Source: JBDSKH01 sp050245915 (GTDB lineage Bacteria; Actinomycetota; Actinomycetes; Actinomycetales; Microbacteriaceae). From it: a stretch of DNA of 32,847 nucleotides. How positions within the stretch are numbered: the stretch's first letter is position 1; every line of letters begins with the position of its first letter. The stretch covers positions 1-32,847 of the forward strand of contig JBFWWZ010000034.1 in NCBI GenBank assembly GCA_050245915.1, written 5' to 3'. Below the pieces are notes generated by a model. It saw only the letters and a program-made list of their open reading frames with translations. It did no database searches and was not told the DNA's origin. Position numbers and translations under genes: made by a program. Shown here in pieces: positions 1 to 5,659 of the stretch.

Positions 1-115
1 ACACGCTCCTCGACGCCGCCGCCCTCGCCCGCGCGGCCAGAGCCCCGGCCGGCCGCCGCCGCCGGCCGGTCCGCCGCCCCCCCCCCCGGCCGGTCCGCCG
101 CCCCCCACCCCGCAC
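1..115. repeat. GC-only low-complexity leader with tandem repeat and C11 run
   Basis: Almost pure G+C sequence. A 21-bp unit (CCGGCCGGTCC followed by GCCGCCCCCC) occurs at about 62-82 and again at 86-106, and a run of 11 C lies at 77-87. Frame 3 begins TLLDAAALARAA, which could be the tail of an upstream plus-strand protein. It has no stop before the next gene and becomes proline/arginine-rich after the C run, so I do not call a CDS. The homopolymer is a likely place for a sequencing or assembly indel. Confidence 0.5.
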
Positions 116-177
116 TCCGGGCGAGTTCGGCCGGGCCGGGCCGCCACGGTCGCCCGCACTGTCCGAACCCGCCCGGA
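116..177 (+). repeat. 62-bp palindromic element, copy A
   Basis: The left arm TCCGGGCGAGTTCGG (116-130) is the reverse complement of the right arm CCGAACCCGCCCGGA (163-177) with one mismatch. An inner CGGTCGCCC lies at 147-155. A second element of exactly the same length, with the same inner block at the same offset, is at 7707-7768. About 46 of 62 positions match by hand count. It ends directly before an in-frame ATG at 178. Confidence 0.7.
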
Positions 178-207
178 ATGACAGCCCCCACCGACACATT
201 GGATGCC

Positions 208-822
208 ATGGGCATCGTCAAGAGCGACATCGCGATCTCGGTCGACGGCTTCGTCGCCGGCACCGACCAGAGCATGGACTTCCCGATCGGCAAGCACCCC
301 GACGGCACCCCGGCGCACCTGCTGCTGCACCGCTGGATGTTCGAGGCGGAGGCCGAGAACCAGCCCGAGGTCGACGCGATCGTCGACGCGGGCGCGTTCA
401 TCATGGGCCGCAACATGTTCGGCCCCGACCGCGGCGAGTGGGACCTCGGCTGGACCGGCTGGTGGGGCGACAACCCGCCGTACCACGGACCGGTGTTCGT
501 GCTCGGGCACCGCGAGCGCGACTCGGTCGAGATGCAGGGCGGCACCACGTTCCACTTCGTCACCGACGGGCCCGCGGCCGCGATGTCACGCGCCCGGGAG
601 GCGGCGGGCGACCGTGACATCTCGATCGCGGGCGGCGCGTCGACGGTCAACCAGTTCCTGGCGGCGGGGTTCATCGACGAGCTGCGGCTGCACATCTCGC
701 CGCTGACGCTCGGCGCCGGGGAGCGGCTGTTCGACGGCGTCCCGCCGCAGCGGCTCGAGCAGGTGTCGGCGCGTCAGACCTCGATGGTCACGCACGTCAC
801 CTACCGCGTCGCGCGCACGTAG
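208..822 (+). CDS. Dihydrofolate-reductase-fold protein (RibD C-terminal family)
   Basis: A small cytoplasmic NADPH-type reductase of the RibD-C/DHFR superfamily; the substrate cannot be told from sequence. The N-terminal strand DIAISVDGFVAG is the family hallmark. It is followed by a GRNMFG loop in the nucleotide-binding half and by SIAGGASTVNQFLAAGFIDEL, the usual C-terminal signature. About 204 residues, normal for the family. An in-frame ATG at 178 would add ten residues and abut the palindromic element. I prefer 208 because MGIVKSDIAISVDGF matches the usual family N-terminus, but neither start has a strong Shine-Dalgarno. Its 3' end overlaps the convergent reductase gene by 22 bp (801-822). 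That neighbour belongs to the same superfamily, so two homologous reductases meet tail to tail. Confidence 0.8.
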   Translation: MGIVKSDIAISVDGFVAGTDQSMDFPIGKHPDGTPAHLLLHRWMFEAEAENQPEVDAIVDAGAFIMGRNMFGPDRGEWDLGWTGWWGDNPPYHGPVFVLGHRERDSVEMQGGTTFHFVTDGPAAAMSRAREAAGDRDISIAGGASTVNQFLAAGFIDELRLHISPLTLGAGERLFDGVPPQRLEQVSARQTSMVTHVTYRVART

Positions 823-1502
823 CGCAGCAGCAGCGTCGACCCCGAGCGCAGCACGCCCGCGAGCGTCATCTCGCGCGGCACACTGTCGCCGTTCGCGATC
901 CGCGGGGCATCGCCCGCCTCCAGCGTCGGCGAGACGGTGAGGCACAGCTCGTCGGCGACATCCGCCGCGAGCGCCGAACCGAACAGGGTCGGCCCGCCCT
1001 CGCACAGGATGCGGCGCAGACCCCGCGCGCGCAGCGACTCCACGGCGAGCGCGGCATCCACCGTCGAGCCCCCGGCGACGACGACATCCGCCACATCGTC
1101 GAAGCGGGCCCTGCCGGTCGCCCGCTCGGTGGTGATGATCAGCGGTCGCACCGGCGCCTTGGTGAAGATCGGGGATGCCGGGTCCAGGTCGAGCGACCGG
1201 CTCACGATCGCGAACACCGGCTGCCCGCGCCGCGGACGGTCGACGATCATCGGCCCGTAACCCTCGGTGCGCACCGTGCCCGCCCCCACCACCACGACAT
1301 CCGCCACCCGGCGCAGCAGGTCGAAGTAGCGTTTGTCGGCGGGCCCGCCGAGTCCGCCCGAGCGGCCGTTCCGGGTCGCCGCGCCGTCGATGCTCGACAC
1401 GAAGTTCAGCCGCACCGCCTCGTGGTCGACGGCATCCATCAGCTCGTCGTCGTGCAGCTGCTCGGCCGGGTCGGGCCAGATGCGGTCGATGCGGGCGGTC
1501 AC
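801..1502 (-). CDS. Pyrimidine-reductase-family (RibD-like) reductase, last gene of the pterin operon
   Basis: A 233-residue RibD C-terminal-domain reductase. It shows VRLNFVSSIDGAAT near residue 30, VVGAGTVRTEGYGPMIV in the NADPH-binding region and the ILCEGGPTLFG signature. It lacks the deaminase half of a true RibD. From family knowledge, the mycobacterial relative Rv2671 has dihydrofolate reductase activity, so reduction of a pterin is as plausible as a riboflavin role. The GTG start lies two nucleotides after the stop of the folP-like gene, so it is almost certainly co-transcribed with folE, the flavoprotein and the folP-like gene. That setting favours a pterin substrate (inference). The 3' end overlaps the convergent upstream reductase. 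Confidence 0.85.
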   Translation of the reverse strand: MTARIDRIWPDPAEQLHDDELMDAVDHEAVRLNFVSSIDGAATRNGRSGGLGGPADKRYFDLLRRVADVVVVGAGTVRTEGYGPMIVDRPRRGQPVFAIVSRSLDLDPASPIFTKAPVRPLIITTERATGRARFDDVADVVVAGGSTVDAALAVESLRARGLRRILCEGGPTLFGSALAADVADELCLTVSPTLEAGDAPRIANGDSVPREMTLAGVLRSGSTLLLRYVRATR

Positions 1503-1504
1503 GG

Positions 1505-2362
1505 CTACACGTTATGCGTCGGGTGCATGTTGTGCTCCAGCCGCACCGGTTCTCGCAGGCCCAGGATCGCCTCCGTCATGCGGGCGGCGGCGACCGCCTG
1601 CGGGATGTCGTGCATCCGCACCACGCGCGCGCCCTTCATGATGCAGACCACCATCGCGGCGAGCGAGCCTTCGAGGCGTTCGCCCTGGGCGGCATCCAGG
1701 GTCTCGCCGATGAAGTCCTTGTTCGACACCGCGGCCATGAGCGGCAGGCCGAGCAGCTGGAACTCCTCGAAGCGGCGCGTCAGCTCGAGGGAGTGCAGCG
1801 TGTTCTTGTCGAGGTCGTGGCCCGGGTCGACGATCAGCCGGTCGCGCGGGATCCCCGCCGCCCCGGCACGGTCGACCCGCTCCTGCAGGAACGCGATCAC
1901 CTCGGCGACGACGTCGTCGTAGTGCGCGGGAGGCTTCTCGACGCGGGGCGGGCCGACGCTGTGGGTGATGACGAGGTGCGCGTCCGACCCGGCGACGACC
2001 TCCGCCATGCCGGGATCGCCGAGCCCGCTCGTGTCGTTGACCACACGTGCGCCGGCGTCGATGGCGGCGCGGGCGACCTCGGCCGAGTTGGTGTCGACCG
2101 AGATGACGACCCCGGATGCCGCGGTCACCGCCTCGATGAACGGCACCACCCGCGCGATCTCCTCCGCCGTCGCCACCCCGGGGCCCCTGCCGAACGGGAC
2201 GCCGCCGATGTCGATCCAGTCGGCCCCGGCATCCACCGCACGCAGCGCCGCCTCGACGGCGCGATCGAGGGCGAAGGTGGCGCCCCTGTCGTAGAAGGAG
2301 TCGGGGGTGCGGTTGACCACCGCCATCACGGCGACGCGGTCGCCGTCGGGCAGCACGCTCAC
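1505..2362 (-). CDS. folP2: FolP2-type dihydropteroate synthase homologue
   Basis: A 285-residue TIM-barrel pterin-binding protein. It keeps the pterin-site residues of DHPS: N17 in VNRTPDSFYDRG, D90 in SVDT, N109 in NDTSG, D179 in VDPGHD, K215 in SNKD, and R249/H251 in RMHD. Loop 2, normally GG-ESTRPG, reads GGVPFGRGPG (53-62). These features, with KNTLH and the SNKDFIGETL block, match the mycobacterial FolP2/Rv1207 group rather than FolP1. As I recall the literature, that group lacks DHPS activity. It may therefore bind a pterin without using p-aminobenzoate; the reaction is unknown. The GTG start immediately follows the stop of the flavoprotein gene (TGAGTG), and its own stop is 2 nt from the RibD-like start. 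Confidence 0.85.
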   Translation of the reverse strand: MSVLPDGDRVAVMAVVNRTPDSFYDRGATFALDRAVEAALRAVDAGADWIDIGGVPFGRGPGVATAEEIARVVPFIEAVTAASGVVISVDTNSAEVARAAIDAGARVVNDTSGLGDPGMAEVVAGSDAHLVITHSVGPPRVEKPPAHYDDVVAEVIAFLQERVDRAGAAGIPRDRLIVDPGHDLDKNTLHSLELTRRFEEFQLLGLPLMAAVSNKDFIGETLDAAQGERLEGSLAAMVVCIMKGARVVRMHDIPQAVAAARMTEAILGLREPVRLEHNMHPTHNV

Positions 2363-3580
2363 TCAGACCTCCGCCAGCGGGATCGCCGGGTCGGCCAGGC
2401 GCGCGGGGTCGACCGGCTTCTGCGAGCGGATGAGCCGCTGCACGTCGTCGTTCACATCCGACACATTGACATTCATCCCGGCCACCACGCGACCGTCGTT
2501 CAGCCAGAAGGCGATCAGCTCGCGACCGGGGCGATCGCCGCGGTACACGATCTCGGCGCCGCGGGTGAGCGGACCGTAGCCGGAGTACTCCATCCCGAGG
2601 TCGAACTGGTCGGTGTAGAAGTACGGGATGTCGTCGAGCACCGCATCCGCGCCGGCCATCGAGGCCGCCGCGACTTTGCCGCCGGCGATCGCGTTCGCCC
2701 AGTGCTCGTTGCGGATCCGCTGCCGGATGACGGGGTGGTAGGGGTTCGCGACGTCGCCCGCCGCGAACACGTCGGGCACGCTGGTCGCCAGGTGCTCGTC
2801 GGTCAGGATGCCGTTGTCGACCGCGATGCCCGCCGCCTCGGCGAGCGCGGTGTCGGGGACGGCGCCGACCCCGACGACGACCAGGTCGGCGCGGACGATG
2901 CCGCCGTCGGTCTCCACCCCGGCGATCCGCCGGTCCTCGGCCGCGAAGCCCGTCACCGCCGTGTCGAGCCGGAACTCGACCCCGTTCTGCTCGTGCAGCT
3001 CGCGGAACATCGTGCCGAGCTCCGCGCCCAGCGGACCCTCGAGCGGCACGTGGTCGGGGGCGATGATGGTGACGGCGTTGCCGAGTCCGCGCGCGGCGGC
3101 GGCGAGCTCGAGCCCGATCCAGCCGGAGCCGACGAAGGCGACCTGCCGGTCACCGCGCTCGAACTCCGCTCTCAGCGCCTCGCTGTCGTCGAGCGTGCGC
3201 AGGTAGTGGATGCCGTCCGCATCGCCGCCCGGCAGGTTCAGCCGGCGGGGCTGGGCGCCGGTGGCGAGCAGCAGGCGGTCGAAGGGCACGGTCTCGCCGG
3301 TGTCGAGCGTGACGACGTGATCGCCGATGCCGGTCACACGGACCCCGGTCGACAACTCGACGCCGTGCTGGGCGTACCAGTCGCGGGGGTGCACGAACAC
3401 GCTGTCGCGATCGTCGGTGCCGAGCAGGAACCCTTTCGACAGCGGCGGCCGGATGTAGGGCTCGTGCGGCTCGGCGGCGATCAGCCGGATGTCACCGTGC
3501 ACGCCGCGCTGACGCAGCTGCTCGGCGGCTGTCGCCGCCGCGAGCCCGCCTCCGACGATCACGAACTGCTGGGCGGTCAT
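2363..3580 (-). CDS. FAD/NAD(P)-dependent oxidoreductase, ferredoxin-reductase type
   Basis: A 405-residue two-dinucleotide-fold flavoprotein of the rhodocoxin/putidaredoxin-reductase family. FAD motifs are VGGGLA (9-14), LATGA (105-109) and FAAGDVA (272-278); the NAD(P) Rossmann motif is GSGWIG (151-156). A C-terminal reductase domain completes it. There is no redox-active CxxC pair, so it is not a thioredoxin- or glutathione-reductase-type enzyme. Such proteins pass electrons from NAD(P)H to a ferredoxin. Start ATG at 3580 overlaps the folE stop by 4 bp (ATGA); the open frame continues upstream but only as folE antisense-frame sequence. Its position between folE and the FolP2 homologue suggests a redox step on a pterin or a partner protein, which is inference. 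No ferredoxin or monooxygenase gene is nearby. Confidence 0.88.
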   Translation of the reverse strand: MTAQQFVIVGGGLAAATAAEQLRQRGVHGDIRLIAAEPHEPYIRPPLSKGFLLGTDDRDSVFVHPRDWYAQHGVELSTGVRVTGIGDHVVTLDTGETVPFDRLLLATGAQPRRLNLPGGDADGIHYLRTLDDSEALRAEFERGDRQVAFVGSGWIGLELAAAARGLGNAVTIIAPDHVPLEGPLGAELGTMFRELHEQNGVEFRLDTAVTGFAAEDRRIAGVETDGGIVRADLVVVGVGAVPDTALAEAAGIAVDNGILTDEHLATSVPDVFAAGDVANPYHPVIRQRIRNEHWANAIAGGKVAAASMAGADAVLDDIPYFYTDQFDLGMEYSGYGPLTRGAEIVYRGDRPGRELIAFWLNDGRVVAGMNVNVSDVNDDVQRLIRSQKPVDPARLADPAIPLAEV

Positions 3581-4140
3581 CCGAGATCCTCCGGGGTGAA
3601 GACGCCGCGGAACATCCGGGTCGTCGTGCGGGTCTGCGGTGTGCCGACGTCGCGCATCGACATGCAGAGGTGCTCGGCGTCGATCACCACGCCGAGGCCG
3701 CGCGGGGCGAGTTCGGCGTCGAGCCATCCGGCGATGTCGGAGGTCAGCCGCTCCTGCAGTTGCAGGTCGCGTGCGAAGTACTCGACGACGCGCGCCAGCG
3801 TCGAGAGGCCGACGATGCGCTCGGCGGGGAGGTAGCCGATGGTCGCAACGCCCCGGAACGGCAGCAGGTGGTGCTCGCACAGCGAGTGGAACGGGATCTC
3901 GCGCAGCACGATCGGGCCGTCGTACCCGTCGGCGTCGAGCAGGGTCGGGGGCGGCAGCGGGTCGCGGGACAGCAGCCTCCCCAGGCTGCTCGCGACCCGC
4001 TGCGGCGTGTCACGCAGGCGGTCGGACTCCGGATCGAACCCGAGCGATTCCAGGAGCACCGCGACCGCCGCCGCGCCCCGATCGTGCGGCGTCAGCGGGT
4101 CGGGCCGCAACGGCCCGGACTGCACCTCGTGCGTGGTCAT
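3577..4140 (-). CDS. folE: GTP cyclohydrolase I
   Basis: Converts GTP to 7,8-dihydroneopterin triphosphate, the entry step to pterins. A 187-residue type IA enzyme. SLCEHHLLPF gives zinc ligands C88 and H91, and HLCMSMR gives the third zinc ligand C159. GYLPAERIVGLSTLAR (102-117) is the standard core, and RTTTRMFRG replaces the usual RTVTSAVRG. SMRDV instead of the usual SMRGV is a small deviation. Start ATG at 4140 is chosen because the promoter (TTGACA, 18 bp, TAGCGT) lies only 18 nt upstream and the family N-terminal helix begins just after; GGAGGGG ends 3 nt before the ATG. First gene of a four-gene operon with overlapping or near-abutting junctions. The 5' leader is about 10 nt, so no riboswitch fits. 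Confidence 0.93.
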   Translation of the reverse strand: MTTHEVQSGPLRPDPLTPHDRGAAAVAVLLESLGFDPESDRLRDTPQRVASSLGRLLSRDPLPPPTLLDADGYDGPIVLREIPFHSLCEHHLLPFRGVATIGYLPAERIVGLSTLARVVEYFARDLQLQERLTSDIAGWLDAELAPRGLGVVIDAEHLCMSMRDVGTPQTRTTTRMFRGVFTPEDLG

Positions 4141-4157
4141 CACCCCTCCACGGCCCG

Positions 4158-4187
4158 ACGCTAGTGCCGTCGAGTTTCTATTGTCAA
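4158..4187 (-). promoter_or_regulatory. Promoter of the folE operon
   Basis: On the minus strand, TTGACA (4187-4182), an 18-nt spacer and TAGCGT (4163-4158) form a good sigma-70-type promoter ending 17 nt before the folE ATG. Its -35 box overlaps the -35 box of the divergent regulator promoter by five bases, so only one polymerase can load at a time. Confidence 0.7.
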
Positions 4188-4209
4188 GATCCGCTTTTTT
4201 AGAGATACT
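4181..4209 (+). promoter_or_regulatory. Promoter of the divergent HTH regulator, predicted leaderless
   Basis: TTGTCA (4181-4186), a 17-nt spacer and GATACT (4204-4209). The expected start of transcription, about 7 nt downstream, coincides with the GTG codon at 4216, so the mRNA is probably leaderless. The box pair is interlocked with the folE promoter. Confidence 0.65.
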
Positions 4210-4215
4210 GGCGAC

Positions 4216-4896
4216 GTGGATGCAATGGGCGCGGTCTCCGCGCTGGCCGACCCGGTGCGGGCAGCGGTCTACGACATCGTCGCGGCCGCCGACACCCCGG
4301 TCGGACGCGACCTGGTCTCCGAGCGCGCAGGCCTCGCGCGCGGGACCGCCGCGTTCCATCTCGACCGGCTCGCGGCATCCGGCCTGCTCGACGTCAGCTA
4401 CGCACGACCCGCGGGGCGCAGCGGACCCGGCGCCGGCCGGCCGGCCAAGCTGTACCGGAGGTCGGACCGCGAGGTCGCCGTGTCGGTGCCCGGACGCAGC
4501 TACGACCTCATGGGGAGCCTGCTCGCCTCCGCGATCGAGCGGTCGGCCGCGAGCGGACAGCCGGTGCTCGACGAGCTGCGTACCGCGGCCACCGACGCCG
4601 GGCGCGCCACCGGGAGCGCCGCCTCGACCTTCGCGGAGGTGCTCGAGGCGACCGGCTACGAACCCGCGCCGGGCCCGGACGGGACCGTCATGCGCAACTG
4701 CCCGTTCCACCGGCTGGCGGCAGCGCACACCGAGGTCGTCTGCGCGGCGAATCACGCGTTCCTGTGCGGGGCGGCCGAGACCAGCGGATCCGACCCGGAC
4801 GACATCGTGCTGGAGCCCGGCGCCGGACGCTGCTGCATCCGCATCGCCGGCACCCCCGGCCCGGAACATCGTTCCCAGGAAGCGTCCAGCGAATAG
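4216..4896 (+). CDS. ArsR/SufR-like HTH regulator with a conserved-cysteine domain
   Basis: A 226-residue predicted transcription factor of the COG2345 type. The N-terminal winged helix (about 5-80) contains ALADPVRAAVYDIV and TAAFHLDRLAASGLL (recognition helix), then a GRPAKLYRR wing. The C-terminal domain has NCPFHRLAAAHTEVVC, with C162, C176, C184 and C206/C207. This resembles the cysteine array of SufR-type iron-sulfur-sensing regulators, although the last spacing differs. The GTG start at 4216 coincides with the predicted transcription start; an ATG at 4225 is the alternative. Being divergent from folE over 75 bp with interlocked promoters, it is the obvious candidate to control the pterin operon and itself, perhaps in response to redox or Fe-S status (inference). 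It is also 15 bp upstream of the response regulator. Confidence 0.8.
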   Translation: MDAMGAVSALADPVRAAVYDIVAAADTPVGRDLVSERAGLARGTAAFHLDRLAASGLLDVSYARPAGRSGPGAGRPAKLYRRSDREVAVSVPGRSYDLMGSLLASAIERSAASGQPVLDELRTAATDAGRATGSAASTFAEVLEATGYEPAPGPDGTVMRNCPFHRLAAAHTEVVCAANHAFLCGAAETSGSDPDDIVLEPGAGRCCIRIAGTPGPEHRSQEASSE

Positions 4897-4911
4897 TCAG
4901 ACACTGGGTGC

Positions 4912-5604
4912 ATGAGTGACGGCCCCAAGATCCTGATCGTCGACGACGAACCCAACATCCGCGACCTCCTCACCACCAGCCTCCGCTTCGCCGGATTCGC
5001 GGTCCGCGCGGTCGGCAACGGCGCACAGGCCATCTCGGCGGTGCTCGAAGAGGAACCCGACCTGATCATCCTCGACGTGATGCTCCCCGACATGAACGGG
5101 TTCGGCGTCACCAAGCGGCTCCGCGCCTCCGGGTACACCGCCCCCATCCTGTTCCTCACCGCCAAAGACGACACCGAAGACAAGATCACCGGCCTCACCG
5201 TCGGCGGCGACGACTACGTCACGAAGCCCTTCTCGCTCGACGAGATCGTCGCCCGCATCAAGGCGATCCTGCGCCGCACCATGCAAGACGAAGAGGATGC
5301 CGTGATCCGCGCCGGCGAACTCACCATGGACCAGGACACGCACGAGGTCACCGTCGGATCCGAGGCGGTCGAACTCTCCCCCACCGAGTTCAAGCTGCTG
5401 CGCTACCTCATGCTCAACCCCAACCGCGTGCTGTCGAAGGCGCAGATCCTCGACCACGTGTGGGAGTACGACTTCAACGGCGACGCCGGCATCGTCGAGA
5501 GCTACATCAGCTACCTGCGACGTAAGCTCGACCAGCACTCGAACGAGCCGATGATCCAGACCAAGCGCGGGTTCGGGTACATGCTCAAGGCCGCCAAGGT
5601 TTAA
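4912..5604 (+). CDS. OmpR/PhoB-family response regulator
   Basis: A 230-residue two-domain response regulator. The receiver domain (about 5-118) has acidic pocket D11/D12, phosphoacceptor D55 in LIILDVMLPD, T83 in LFLTAKDD and K105 in YVTKPF. The winged-helix DNA-binding domain (about 130-228) contains LSPTEFKLLRYLMLNPNRVL and YISYLRRKLD, and ends in the usual RGFGYML. It is 55 bp upstream of its cognate kinase in the same direction. It resembles actinobacterial TcrA/TrcR-type regulators, but targets cannot be told. The start follows the preceding regulator by 15 bp without a clear Shine-Dalgarno, so it may be co-transcribed with it. Confidence 0.93.
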   Translation: MSDGPKILIVDDEPNIRDLLTTSLRFAGFAVRAVGNGAQAISAVLEEEPDLIILDVMLPDMNGFGVTKRLRASGYTAPILFLTAKDDTEDKITGLTVGGDDYVTKPFSLDEIVARIKAILRRTMQDEEDAVIRAGELTMDQDTHEVTVGSEAVELSPTEFKLLRYLMLNPNRVLSKAQILDHVWEYDFNGDAGIVESYISYLRRKLDQHSNEPMIQTKRGFGYMLKAAKV

Positions 5605-5659
5605 TCGGCGAGTGAGCAGCCGCCGCCGGCGGCGAGTCGAGACCACCAGGAGGCCTGCC

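Noticed and set aside
1175..3835. 886-codon open frame on the plus strand across the folP-flavoprotein region
   Set aside because: It is His/Asp/Arg-rich, has no recognisable domain, and is antisense to three well-supported genes. High GC keeps stops out of this frame.
4141..4215. THF or other pterin riboswitch ahead of folE
   Set aside because: The predicted transcription start leaves a leader of only about ten nucleotides.
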